In this document: positions 26,428 to 35,679 of the stretch, piece by piece
Position numbering within the stretch: the first letter of the stretch is position 1
Layout: each line of letters opens with the position of its first letter
DNA from: an uncultured Lachnospiraceae bacterium
Lineage (GTDB): Bacteria > Bacillota > Clostridia > Lachnospirales > Lachnospiraceae
DNA: 64,000 nucleotides
Assembly (NCBI GenBank): GCA_947172705.1
Contig: CAMWCA010000004.1
Span: 1-64,000, forward strand
Reading direction: 5' to 3'
Position numbers and translations under genes: made by a program
The notes under the pieces: model-generated
Told to the model about the DNA's origin: nothing
The model's database searches: none
The model's input: only the letters and a program-made list of their open reading frames with translations

Positions 26428-27120
26428 ATGAATTATGCATGGGAAGCGGTGTTGCAGGCGGAAAAGGATCATCGGAGCAGGGATCAGCTTTGGTTTGTGG
26501 AGGCGCGGACGCCAAGCCCCTATATGGAAGTGTCTCTGGTAGACCTGAACCTGAAAACCCCGGAGGAGAACAGAATCGAGATCAATCCTCTGTATCGGTT
26601 TGAGGATGTGTTTGGAAAGCTGTTTGACCGGAACGTGGAGGGAATGGAGGACATCAGAGAGATGTTCTTTGACATCTGTATGCACTATATGGTTCAGCTT
26701 GATCTGCGACAAGGGCTTTCCCGGGAAGACTACTATTGCAGCCTGCTTGCCTGTGATCTGCTGCAGGGGAACTACGGTGCAAAGGCACAGGAGGGCTTTG
26801 CCCTTTTTGACAGGGCGGAGCAGAAGGAAGTGCTGCGCTCCTTTTTACAGCTTTTCCGGACGGGAAACTATCTGGAGGAGTTCAGGAAGGTGGCAAAAAG
26901 GTTGTATCCCCGCGCCATCCTGTATGAGAATAACGAGACTGCGGGGGAGCTTTTGGTGTATCTGGGAGTGAAGGAGACGGAACGGGAGCGGAAGAGGGCG
27001 GCGTTTTTGATCGAAGGATTTCTGCCCATTCAGGAGACGGTGTACGTTTTTTATGAAAATCATTTTGGGATTATCGATGTGGATGAAACTATGGGGATGG
27101 ATGAGATGGTGATTTTTTAA
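26428..27120 (+). CDS. Unassigned cluster protein
   Basis: The 230-aa soluble protein has an N-terminal beta-rich part (..RDQLWFVEARTPSPYMEVSLVDL) and a helical C-terminal half. I recognise no family. It is preceded by AGGGGGATC at a proper distance. It stands at the end of the phospho-signalling and baseplate block, just before the second DUF4280 effector; a structural or adaptor role is possible. Confidence 0.72.
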   Translation: MNYAWEAVLQAEKDHRSRDQLWFVEARTPSPYMEVSLVDLNLKTPEENRIEINPLYRFEDVFGKLFDRNVEGMEDIREMFFDICMHYMVQLDLRQGLSREDYYCSLLACDLLQGNYGAKAQEGFALFDRAEQKEVLRSFLQLFRTGNYLEEFRKVAKRLYPRAILYENNETAGELLVYLGVKETERERKRAAFLIEGFLPIQETVYVFYENHFGIIDVDETMGMDEMVIF

Positions 27121-27128
27121 GGGAAGAA

Positions 27129-28607
27129 ATGAAAACGAGTAAAATGGAAATTATTGAGGGAGGTACAGGAGTGGGGACACAATCAGGGAAACAACTTAAA
27201 CAGCAAGAAAAACAGCCTGGAGGAACGACTGTAAGCGATGGAGTACAGGGAATTGTTGAAGGGGCTGCTCTTCTGGGTGAATACATTAGAGAAGATCAGA
27301 GCAAAGAATATTTGGTGGATGGCGCGGTATTAACGTGTACAGGCTGTACTAAAAATGTTGTTTCCATTATGATCGATGGCGAGGTGTTTGAGTATTATGC
27401 AAAAAAGGGAGAAGTTGAAGGGACGTTTGCTGACAAGAGCAAAATATATGGCAGACTGACGGTTACTGAAAATGAAAATGCTAATATTTTCGGGCAGCAA
27501 TATGCCACGGTAGCGGATTCTCAAAAGGAAAAAAATATTCCTTATTTTGGAAACTGCAGTATACTTCCGGCTAATAAAATGGAAAGGGAAAAGCTTAAGA
27601 AAATTCATAACGAAGCCGGATTTGAAAAGCGGAAAGAGGGCAGCTGCAAATACCTGATGAGTCTGAATAACCAGTGGGAAATCTATGAACTAGGGAAGGG
27701 GCTTATGACATTTGGAAATGATGCGTCAGGGGAAGTACCCAGAATAACCATGACATCGACGCTATTCTGCACCCATGGAGGTTTCATATATCCGGTTTCT
27801 TCAGGACAGGCGGTAGCAAGGATGCTGGATGGAATAATATTTGGAGCAGAGGATGCGAAAGAAAAAGTGGAAAAAGAGAAAGCGAAGGGAATAAAAGCAT
27901 TCATACCACAGAAAGTATCAAATGAGGCAGTCGTTGTTGCCATGGAAAAATTGTCAGTGGACTATCCTGTGTCCCCAATAACAATACAACAAAACGAAGC
28001 AGATAATCTGGCAATCTTAACGACTACAGCTACACTATGTGAATCTGGTAAATATATAGAGAACCAAGCATCATGGTCAACGGTAAAGTATGGGAACAAG
28101 TCTACAATGAATAAAACAGGATGTGGAATCATTGCATCTTATAATGCATTGTTGGCACTGGGGGAAAGCGTATCGGAACAGACCATGGTAGATTTGATAA
28201 GCAGATATGAACAGAACGGAGCGGTGTTATATGGTGAGTTCGGAACTTCACCGTTGCAGATTGCAAAATGTTTTGAAGAAAAGGGGTATGATGTGACACT
28301 ATCAATCAGCAAGGAGGAAGCGGCTATAAATGATATAGGGGATAACAGTGATACGGTGATAGCTACAGTATACAATAATCAATATAATGTTATGGATCAA
28401 TTGCATACAGTCAGTATCACAAAAGATGCAAATGGAAAGTTTTCGATTCACAATACTGGTGTTAAGAAGGGTGGCAAGTATGCGGTTAAGGATAATAATG
28501 GAGCAGGATATGATACACTCCATGACGCGATCTGTGATGTATCAGGAGGTGATTCAATGAATATTAGTGTAATAGGAATCAGTAAGCCAACAAACAATAC
28601 ACCTTGA
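27129..28607 (+). CDS. DUF4280 effector with C39/papain-like peptidase tip
   Basis: The 492-aa protein has a 50-residue hydrophilic start and a DUF4280 PAAR-like head (about 55-225: EYLVDGAVLTCTGC, ..IPYFGNCSILP, TSTLFCTHGGFIYPVSSGQ). A linker leads to the C-terminal domain (about 310-492) with NKTGCGIIASYNALLAL (Cys332) and DQLHTVSITKD (His426), then FSIHNTG. This Cys...His...Asn order, the GC[GS] motif and the ..NALLALG helix fit C39-like or other papain-fold cysteine peptidases. It lacks Rhs repeats. A lipoprotein gene, the likely immunity, follows 73 bp later. Confidence 0.82.
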   Translation: MKTSKMEIIEGGTGVGTQSGKQLKQQEKQPGGTTVSDGVQGIVEGAALLGEYIREDQSKEYLVDGAVLTCTGCTKNVVSIMIDGEVFEYYAKKGEVEGTFADKSKIYGRLTVTENENANIFGQQYATVADSQKEKNIPYFGNCSILPANKMEREKLKKIHNEAGFEKRKEGSCKYLMSLNNQWEIYELGKGLMTFGNDASGEVPRITMTSTLFCTHGGFIYPVSSGQAVARMLDGIIFGAEDAKEKVEKEKAKGIKAFIPQKVSNEAVVVAMEKLSVDYPVSPITIQQNEADNLAILTTTATLCESGKYIENQASWSTVKYGNKSTMNKTGCGIIASYNALLALGESVSEQTMVDLISRYEQNGAVLYGEFGTSPLQIAKCFEEKGYDVTLSISKEEAAINDIGDNSDTVIATVYNNQYNVMDQLHTVSITKDANGKFSIHNTGVKKGGKYAVKDNNGAGYDTLHDAICDVSGGDSMNISVIGISKPTNNTP

Positions 28608-28680
28608 GGAATAGCAGATATGGGAATTCAATACAAACTTTACGGTAGTAGGGCTTAATTCCGACAGCAAGGAAGGGGGA

Positions 28681-29913
28681 ATGACAGTGAAAAGAGTAAT
28701 AATCGCCATATTAGTATTTATATTGGCAGCAGGGATCGGAGGATGTGATTCCAGGGAATCGGGAATGCGATTCTCAGTGTTAAGAATTAATTCTGACAGT
28801 AATCTATCGGAAGATGAGGCTGAATATTACTACGAGTTGGGGGATTACATTTATCAATATTCTTTAGAAAAAAGCGAAGAAGAAATGAAAAAATTTCTTT
28901 TTACAGATGAGCATTTGCGAAACTTTGCTGTGGGAAAAGATAAAATTTATTATGTGGTGGAACGTAAAGAGGGAGATGATTGGAAATACGTAATCAAGCA
29001 GTTTGACTATGCAACAGGCAGGCAGGAAACATTTCTTTCGGTAAAGGAGATAGAGCAGCTTTATAAGGGCAATGGCATGGAAGATGACAAGATAACTTGG
29101 GTGGGAGTAGAAATATGCGGGGACGAATTATTGATTCAAATTAATGATCATCACAGTATGCAGATATACATTTGTCAGATAGAAAATGAAAAAGAATTGA
29201 AATTCATCAATGTAAATGATCTGTTTCCAAAAGAAAATACATCAGGGACGACTGAGGAGTGCATATATAAGAGTGTCATAATAGAGAGAAGGTATGATAC
29301 GGAAAGGGAACAATATACAATAGATTGGGTCAGAGATAAAGAAAGTGGACGCAATATTTTTATAAATGATGATGGAGCTTATATAAGGGTGAATGGCAGT
29401 GATATCATGATCTGGAAGGGATATTCTGGATTTTGGTATCGGGAACTGGGGAGCACAGAAAAGAAAAAAATTGATTGTCTGAATGGAAGTGAGTATGAGG
29501 ATTCTTTAATATATGAAAAAAAACTGACGGTTGAGAATGGGGAAATTATAGGCTTAATCCCTGTAGTGAAAGACTTTCGATGTGATTCTGACATACCGGT
29601 TCAAGTAGATTTGCGATATGACATATTATTCAGGCTCAATCCGGAAACAGGGGAAAGTTCCATCATATATAGAACCAAAAACAGGCGGACCAGGATTATT
29701 GGATACAAGGACGGGATAATTTACCTTATGAAAAGGTATAAGATTTACAGCCAGCCCATAGGAAAAAGGGAAGAAAGAAGCCTGCTCTATGAACTGCCGG
29801 AAAGTATCGGCTTTAAGTTTGACTGGCAGGGGGATCATCTATTAATATTTAATGATGATTATGTTGATCATGAGTTGATAACGGTTTTGCCAAGTAAGAG
29901 CGATGAAAACTAA
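28681..29913 (+). CDS. Lipoprotein, candidate immunity to the C39-like effector
   Basis: The 410-aa protein has a lipoprotein signal peptide: a basic start, a hydrophobic stretch and a lipobox GIGGC (Cys22). The mature part is beta-rich with propeller-like strands (IKQFDYATGRQETFLS, LFRLNPETGESSII, IYRTKNRRTRIIGYKDGIIYLM). It would be tethered outside the membrane. It is AT-rich and directly follows an effector gene, which is why I infer immunity. SD GGAAGGGGGA precedes ATG 28681. Confidence 0.72.
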   Translation: MTVKRVIIAILVFILAAGIGGCDSRESGMRFSVLRINSDSNLSEDEAEYYYELGDYIYQYSLEKSEEEMKKFLFTDEHLRNFAVGKDKIYYVVERKEGDDWKYVIKQFDYATGRQETFLSVKEIEQLYKGNGMEDDKITWVGVEICGDELLIQINDHHSMQIYICQIENEKELKFINVNDLFPKENTSGTTEECIYKSVIIERRYDTEREQYTIDWVRDKESGRNIFINDDGAYIRVNGSDIMIWKGYSGFWYRELGSTEKKKIDCLNGSEYEDSLIYEKKLTVENGEIIGLIPVVKDFRCDSDIPVQVDLRYDILFRLNPETGESSIIYRTKNRRTRIIGYKDGIIYLMKRYKIYSQPIGKREERSLLYELPESIGFKFDWQGDHLLIFNDDYVDHELITVLPSKSDEN

Positions 29914-29937
29914 TTGAGAGTATATAAGGACAAAATT

Positions 29938-32535
29938 ATGAGCGGATATACCTTAAACAGAGAAAAACTCAGAGAAGAAAAGAAGAAAAAGAGATACAGG
30001 CACCGCGACTTGGAGCTGATGACCACCTACCAGCTTCGGGAGATCTGCAGGCAGGAAAAGCTTGTCCAAGGCATCCTTAATCCCCTGGACAAGGAAGAGT
30101 TGATTCATGTGATCATGCGTTATCGTGGGACAAGGGATCAGCTTCTGATACAGGAAGAGATAACGGGAGGCGGCGAGCGGCTGGAGGAGCTGCTTGCCGA
30201 AAGGAGGATACAGGGGCGGCAGGATGGAACGCTGCACATTCCCTCTAAGATTCTGGTGTACGAGGGGCTTGCCATGGATGAGAAGGATCGAATCTACATC
30301 CCCTACCGAAGCGAACTGGAAGATACCAATGCCCTTCTGGTAAGCGGAGGAAGGGAGATCTGCGGGTATTTTTCCCTCCGTAAGAGGAAAGAGGATGAGG
30401 AGCGGCTTTATGTGACCCGCAGCGGGAAGCTCCTCTGCCGGGAATCGGATCTGAAGGATTATGATCTGTATTGCTTTAACCAGCAGGATTCCGACAGGAT
30501 CTATTCCGTGTATATGGGGGAGGAGGAGAGAGCGCCGGAAGGAATTACTGCCTGCCGGATTCCCCTTATGGACGTGGAGGTAAGGCAGCCTGTTTCCCTT
30601 CGGATGCCTTTGGTGGTGGATTTTGGTTCTACCAATACCACTGCAGGCGTTTATCTGGACTCCGCTTATTTTGAGGAGGTAAAGGACGCCCCCTTTGCGG
30701 AAAATATGGAGAAAAACGGGATTCAATACACGGTTTTTGAGGATGGCAGGAAGCTGATGCCTTCTGTGGCGGCGGTGCTTTCGGTGGAAAGGGGAAAGCC
30801 CCGGTTTGTTTTCGGACAGAGCGCGGTAGATCTGTCCAATGCCTGCTATGTGGACGAGGGATTCAGTATTTTCTATGACATGAAACGGTGGATCAGCGAT
30901 TATGAGAAGGAGGAGGAGATCACAGACCGGGAAGGCAGGCGGACGTTTCTTCCCCGCAAGGAGATCATCAGGGAGTACTTTTTACATATCATCAAAAGAA
31001 CGGAAGACCAGTTTAAATGCCGGGTAAAGCAGATGCATATATCCTGCCCGGTGAAGCAGAAATTTTTATTCCGGAAGCTTTTTGAGGAGATCCTGCCTGA
31101 GTATATTCATACGGAGGAGATGCTGGATGAGGGGGCGGCGGTGCTTTACAACACCATCTCCAATATGCTGGAAGCGCAGAACATCGATCCGGACAGGCGT
31201 TATCAGGCGTTGATCGTGGACTGCGGCGGGGGAACCACGGATCTGTGCGCCTGTCATTTTCAGGTGCGGGACGACCGGGTGGCGTATCATATTCAGATCG
31301 ATACGGCGTATGAAAACGGGGACACGGATTTCGGCGGCAACAACCTGACTTACCGGATTATGCAGTATATCAAGATCCTGCTGGCGGAAAAGCTGAGCTT
31401 TTCCCTTGAGAAGGCTTCGGAGGATATTTTGCGGGAGCTGGATATGGACGTTTTCCGGTATGTAGACAGCCATGGAACGGGAGAACTGTACCGCGGGCTG
31501 GAAGAAACCTATGATATGGCGGAGCGATATATTCCCACCCGCTTTAAGGAATATGAGGCGAGAAGCAGGGAGGCGTACTTTAAGGTGAAGAATAACTTTT
31601 ATCTGCTCTTCTTTTTGGCGGAGCAAGTGAAAAAGCACTTTTATGAGCGCACCGGTACCTTGAGAGTGGGAATCAGTTCAGAGGAAAAGAAGGACGGGGA
31701 CATTGCCTGGGTATATGCCGATAAGTGGAAGCTGTCTGTGCAGAAGGGGGAGAACTTTCAGGTGGTAAAGGCGTTTCCTGAGATCGTCTTAAACCTTTAT
31801 GAGCTTGAGCTGATCTTAAAAGGGGATATTTACGCCATTATCCGCAAATTTATGGAGCCTTTTTATGAGGAGGATAAAATTCGGTATTTTTCCTTCCTGA
31901 AGCTTACAGGGCAGTCCTGTAAGATCGATCTTTTCAGGGAGGCGTTAAAGGAGTTTATTCCCGGCAGGATGATCCAGTTTAAGCGCAAAAGCAGGGAGAC
32001 CACGGGAGACATCGATCTGAAGATGAGTTGCGTGGACGGCGCGTTGAAATTCATACGGGATAAGAAGCTTGGCTATGCGGAGATCGAACTGCATTCGGAC
32101 AAGCCTGTGCTTCCCTATACGGTAAGCGCCTATACCCATAACGGCAGGGAGGTGGAGCTGGTCAACGGCTTCCTGAGGGAAGAGGAGACCAGAGCCGTTT
32201 CCAGGAATTTGGAGGATGTGACCCTTCAGCTTTATTTGAAGGATACGGAAGGCAGGGTGCGGTATCACTTTTATTTTGACTGTCAGCCGGAAAGGTTTCG
32301 GGAGGCGACCTATGAGGAGATCCGGGAAGTCTACGGCGACCGTATTCCCCAGAAGGAGACGGACAGTATTGTGAACCGGGAGATCCGCTTCTTTGCCTGG
32401 AAGCGGTGCAGGGACTGGGGATATGTGATCGTACCTGTGTGCAGAAGGGAAGAGCGGCTGTATTTGGGAGAAGAGCAGTTCTATCCCTTTGAGCATGAGG
32501 GATGGGTGAAGAACTTTTTTGACGGGATGAAATAA
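29938..32535 (+). CDS. Hsp70/actin-like ATPase with SAP-like N-terminal segment
   Basis: In this 865-aa soluble protein, residues about 20-52 (LMTTYQLREICRQEKL..LNPLDKEELIHVI) fit a SAP-type helix-extended-helix. The actin-like ATPase begins near 220 with phosphate-1 loop VVDFGSTNTTAGVY; phosphate-2 loop LIVDCGGGTTDLCAC is near 425 and DTDFGGNNLTYRIM follows. The C-terminal third replaces the normal Hsp70 substrate domain. Such divergent Hsp70-like proteins can act as dedicated assembly chaperones. The J protein at 7091 could be its partner. ATG 29938 is chosen over TTG 29914 because AAGGA lies 8 nt before it. Confidence 0.82.
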   Translation: MSGYTLNREKLREEKKKKRYRHRDLELMTTYQLREICRQEKLVQGILNPLDKEELIHVIMRYRGTRDQLLIQEEITGGGERLEELLAERRIQGRQDGTLHIPSKILVYEGLAMDEKDRIYIPYRSELEDTNALLVSGGREICGYFSLRKRKEDEERLYVTRSGKLLCRESDLKDYDLYCFNQQDSDRIYSVYMGEEERAPEGITACRIPLMDVEVRQPVSLRMPLVVDFGSTNTTAGVYLDSAYFEEVKDAPFAENMEKNGIQYTVFEDGRKLMPSVAAVLSVERGKPRFVFGQSAVDLSNACYVDEGFSIFYDMKRWISDYEKEEEITDREGRRTFLPRKEIIREYFLHIIKRTEDQFKCRVKQMHISCPVKQKFLFRKLFEEILPEYIHTEEMLDEGAAVLYNTISNMLEAQNIDPDRRYQALIVDCGGGTTDLCACHFQVRDDRVAYHIQIDTAYENGDTDFGGNNLTYRIMQYIKILLAEKLSFSLEKASEDILRELDMDVFRYVDSHGTGELYRGLEETYDMAERYIPTRFKEYEARSREAYFKVKNNFYLLFFLAEQVKKHFYERTGTLRVGISSEEKKDGDIAWVYADKWKLSVQKGENFQVVKAFPEIVLNLYELELILKGDIYAIIRKFMEPFYEEDKIRYFSFLKLTGQSCKIDLFREALKEFIPGRMIQFKRKSRETTGDIDLKMSCVDGALKFIRDKKLGYAEIELHSDKPVLPYTVSAYTHNGREVELVNGFLREEETRAVSRNLEDVTLQLYLKDTEGRVRYHFYFDCQPERFREATYEEIREVYGDRIPQKETDSIVNREIRFFAWKRCRDWGYVIVPVCRREERLYLGEEQFYPFEHEGWVKNFFDGMK

Positions 32536-32562
32536 CGGAAACGGAGAGCAGGGAATCGGACT

Positions 32563-33348
32563 ATGGAACATATATATCCCGCATTTGAACGCGGAAGAAT
32601 CATGAAAAAGGAATTGCTTTGGGCGCTTCGGGATTATTCTTATTCGGCATTGCAGCTGCAATATCAAAATTATCCGGATGGGATTATCAGCGGATGCAGA
32701 ATCCGGGTGCAGGGGCAGAATCTGACGGTGGGAAAAGGAATCGTCAAATGCCAGGATTTTATCTTTTTACTTACCCAGGAGGAGCAGGTTTCCTATGCGC
32801 CTACGGAAATATTTGTAAGCCTGAAATTCAGGGTGAAGTCCCAGGAAACGCTGCCTGATTATACCAGATATGTGACGGAGTTTGCTCTGGATGAAAGGCT
32901 GGAGCGGATGCCGGGGGAGCTGGAGCTGTGCCGCTTTAAGCTGAAGGAAGGGGCAAGCCTTCGGCGGGAGTATAAGGACTTTTATGATATTCAGACGGAG
33001 TTCGACACGGTCAATCTGGCGGACGCCGATTGGGCGGGCTTAGGAGGAAGGACGCTGTCCAAGGAGGCGACGGATTTCTTTGCCCAAAAAGTGCTGGAAT
33101 GCGGCAGGGCAACGGAGGAGGATGTGCACTTTGCTTATCTGCTGCTGCAGAGCAAAGAGGCGGCGCCGGAGAGAATTCTGACGGATTACATTTTCAGAAA
33201 GACGGGCTGGAGAAGAACAGACGAGGGGGAAGCAGGAAAAGAAATTTTCAGGGAATTGGAAAAGATTCTGGAAGAGATCAGGAACGGCGGAGGACGGCTC
33301 TATGACAGGGATGGAGAGCGGGAACGCAGGATGATCATTTTTGACTAA
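32563..33348 (+). CDS. Unassigned cluster protein, weakly TssK/baseplate-like
   Basis: In the 261-aa soluble protein, the start IYPAFERGRIMKKELLWALRDYSYSALQLQYQ and then YPDGIISGCRIRVQGQNLTVGKGIVK is a helix followed by beta strands, the style of phage baseplate or receptor-connector proteins and, loosely, of TssK N-termini. A helical C-terminal part follows (..KEATDFFAQKVLECG). It sits between the Hsp70-like gene and spike module 2. The assignment is a guess from pattern and place. Confidence 0.7.
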   Translation: MEHIYPAFERGRIMKKELLWALRDYSYSALQLQYQNYPDGIISGCRIRVQGQNLTVGKGIVKCQDFIFLLTQEEQVSYAPTEIFVSLKFRVKSQETLPDYTRYVTEFALDERLERMPGELELCRFKLKEGASLRREYKDFYDIQTEFDTVNLADADWAGLGGRTLSKEATDFFAQKVLECGRATEEDVHFAYLLLQSKEAAPERILTDYIFRKTGWRRTDEGEAGKEIFRELEKILEEIRNGGGRLYDRDGERERRMIIFD

Positions 33349-33368
33349 AAGGGGAAGGAGGTTACCGT

Positions 33369-34916
33369 ATGTCAGATCAAATCACCTTGGGAAATCTGCG
33401 GGTAAAATGCAGATTTCCCGTTATAACCCTTCAACAGTGCCATATTCGGGCAAGGTGGGGTGAGCACACCCAAGCGGAGGTTCTCTGTACCGTGAAAGCG
33501 GACGAGGCGCAGATGGCGCCCGGAGATCTGTCCAGAGAAGGGGTGGAAATCGTAAATCAGGAGGAGAGCGGAAGAGAGGAGATCCTGTTTTCCGGCATTA
33601 TCCGCAAAACAGAGCTGACCAGAGAGGGCGGCTATGCAGTTCTGCGGCTGTGGGCGGTTTCCAATACATGGAGAATGGACATAGAGAGAAGATCCCGTTC
33701 TTTCCAGGATATCTCCCGCACTTACAGGCAGGTGGCGGAAGAGGTGCTGGGGGATTATCAGGGGACGCTGGTATGGACGATACCGGACAGGCAGCTTGCT
33801 TATCCCCTGATTCAATATCGGGAAACGGACTACCGATTTTTGAAACGGCTGCTTAGCCATTTGGGCGCAGGCGTGACGGCTGTGGATTTCGGGGAGGGGA
33901 TTATGCTCCATACAGGGGTCAGAAAAGGCAGACGGCACATTTTCACGGATATTCCCCCAAGGCGGGAGCAGGGCACGGGGATGCTGACGGAGGCGCGCCG
34001 GATAGGATGGGAGTTTACAGGCACGGCGTTTATGCGGGTGGGCGATGTGCTGGTATCTGCAGGCAGGGAGCTTTATGTGGCGGAAGCGGAGATTTCCTTT
34101 GCCAACAGCGCCTTAAGCTGTACCTGCAGGGCATTTCCTTTTCAGAACTTTATTCAGGAGAAAATACCGGCGGATACCTTAAAAGGCGCGGCGCTGACGG
34201 GAAGGATTCTGAAAACCCGTCAGGAGCTTGTAAAGCTGCATCTTGAAATCGACAGAGAGCAGTCTGTGGAAGGGGCGTATGAATTTCCATGGAAGCCTGT
34301 TACGGGCAATCTTTTTTACGCCATGCCGGAGCCGGGCACAAGGGCGGCGCTTTATTTCGGAGAGGCGTCTGAGGATTCCGGAGCGGCAGTTTACAATATT
34401 CGGGAAAACGGGGAGATATGCGGGGAGACGGCGGACCCCCGAAACCGTTATTACACCACGAATCAGGATAAGCACATGTATCTGAAGCCCGCTGAGATGG
34501 GGCTTTTAAACAGGACAGAGAATAACGCCCAGGTGGCAATGGAGGATCAGCGGCAGGTGCAGGTGCGGACGACCCATCAAATATCAGTGCTGGCGGAGGG
34601 ACAGGTGGAACTGAGAGGACGGCAGGTGACCTTGCAGACCCCCAAGGAAGCAACCCTGGTGAGGAAGGACATGCTTTCCCCCACCGTGATAAACCTCTGC
34701 AATGCCTTTGACGCCATAGGAAAAAAGGGAAATTTCGCTGCATCGGAGCCTGTGGTTGAAAAGAAAAGAAGAACCGCCCCGGCAGCTCTGGAAGAAAGAT
34801 ATGAACTGGACGGCGGCACAATAGCGGCAGTTCTCGCCAGCATTCCAGCCCCTGGAGAAGGGGACGGCGGGATGGAGCAGATCGCGGGAAGTATGCCTGT
34901 GGTGATTCCAAAATGA
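33369..34916 (+). CDS. VgrG-like spike protein A, copy 2
   Basis: This 515-aa homolog of the protein at 16113 has the gp27-like motif IQYRETDYRFLKRLLSHLG, an OB-fold part with NLFYAMPEPGTRAALYFG, and the shared C-terminal segment ATLVRKDMLSPTVINLCNAFDAIG (SLVRRDSISPAVINMCNGFDSIG in copy 1). Sequence has diverged widely outside these blocks, so the duplication is old or came by transfer. It opens spike module 2; the ribosome site GGAAGGAGG is excellent. Confidence 0.82.
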   Translation: MSDQITLGNLRVKCRFPVITLQQCHIRARWGEHTQAEVLCTVKADEAQMAPGDLSREGVEIVNQEESGREEILFSGIIRKTELTREGGYAVLRLWAVSNTWRMDIERRSRSFQDISRTYRQVAEEVLGDYQGTLVWTIPDRQLAYPLIQYRETDYRFLKRLLSHLGAGVTAVDFGEGIMLHTGVRKGRRHIFTDIPPRREQGTGMLTEARRIGWEFTGTAFMRVGDVLVSAGRELYVAEAEISFANSALSCTCRAFPFQNFIQEKIPADTLKGAALTGRILKTRQELVKLHLEIDREQSVEGAYEFPWKPVTGNLFYAMPEPGTRAALYFGEASEDSGAAVYNIRENGEICGETADPRNRYYTTNQDKHMYLKPAEMGLLNRTENNAQVAMEDQRQVQVRTTHQISVLAEGQVELRGRQVTLQTPKEATLVRKDMLSPTVINLCNAFDAIGKKGNFAASEPVVEKKRRTAPAALEERYELDGGTIAAVLASIPAPGEGDGGMEQIAGSMPVVIPK

Positions 34917-34937
34917 TAGACAGGAGGAGCCTTACAT

Positions 34938-35150
34938 ATGAGCGAAAGTGTGAAAATCGGAGGCATTGGCAAAAATCCGGCAATCGACAAGGTCAATCGG
35001 TTAAACGCCATTGATGTGAAAGGATATGCCGCGAAAAAGATGGAGGAAATTCTTCTTCAGGGCAGACCGGAGGAGCAGCCTTACGGAAAAAGCGTTCCCG
35101 TGGATTTTTCCAGGGGAACCTGGGAAGGAAAAGCTCATGAGGGAAAATAA
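34938..35150 (+). CDS. Small conserved spike-module protein, copy 2
   Basis: The 70-aa homolog of the protein at 17655 keeps the N-terminal KIGGIGKNPAIDKVNRL and a helical middle; the C-terminus differs. It overlaps the next gene by 14 nt. Conservation of only the first 20 residues suggests a binding peptide that docks on a common partner, with a variable tail. Confidence 0.75.
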   Translation: MSESVKIGGIGKNPAIDKVNRLNAIDVKGYAAKKMEEILLQGRPEEQPYGKSVPVDFSRGTWEGKAHEGK

Positions 35151-35679
35151 AGAAGAAATGGATTGGGAAACCATTCTCTGTTTTGAGGAACGGATAAAGG
35201 TCTGTATTCCCGGGGAGCTTGCAATTCCGTCAGAGCAGACGGTAAAAAAGAAGTTCCCTTATGACCGAAGACCGGAAGAAATCTATATGGACAGCGAGGG
35301 GAAAAGGATTCTGACTTTTTCCCTGCTGGAAACGTCCCTGGGAGAGAAACAGGTACACAGCGCAGTCAGGGAGATTCAGCGGATGACAGGGCATCTTTAT
35401 CCGGAAAGCATCCGACAGCAGGCGGCGGTGCTGAGAACGGCGGGAGGCGCAGCCGGATGGTTTTCTTTTATCACAGGAGGGCTTGAGGAGGATTGCGTTC
35501 ATATCCTGTTCCTCATGTCCCTGTCCGGGAAGATGATGCTGGGAAGCTACCATTTCCCGGCGCAGAATGCAAAAGAGGAAAAAGAAAAGGGACGGAAGCT
35601 GATCAAAAGTATTTCCATCTGTCAGGAAAATCAGGAGGAAACGGTAAAAAGCTATGCGGGAAGAGGAATACGGCGATAA
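35137..35679 (+). CDS. DcrB/DUF1795-like adaptor 1, copy 2
   Basis: The 180-aa protein has the same length as copy 1 (17873). Shared features are a beta-rich start (KVCIPGELAIPSEQTVKKKFPYDRRPEEIYM), a central helix, and AAGWFSFITGGLEEDCVHILFLMSLSGKMMLGSYHFP, like the GWF..H..F..L.G pattern of DUF1795 chaperones. I start at ATG 35137, because the longer frame to 35026 runs inside the small gene and 35137 restores the copy-1 length and overlap. Confidence 0.6.
   Translation: MRENKEEMDWETILCFEERIKVCIPGELAIPSEQTVKKKFPYDRRPEEIYMDSEGKRILTFSLLETSLGEKQVHSAVREIQRMTGHLYPESIRQQAAVLRTAGGAAGWFSFITGGLEEDCVHILFLMSLSGKMMLGSYHFPAQNAKEEKEKGRKLIKSISICQENQEETVKSYAGRGIRR

Noticed and set aside
35026..35136. Longer start of DcrB-like adaptor 1, copy 2
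   Set aside because: It overlaps the small gene in another frame. The start at 35137 gives the same 180-aa length as copy 1.
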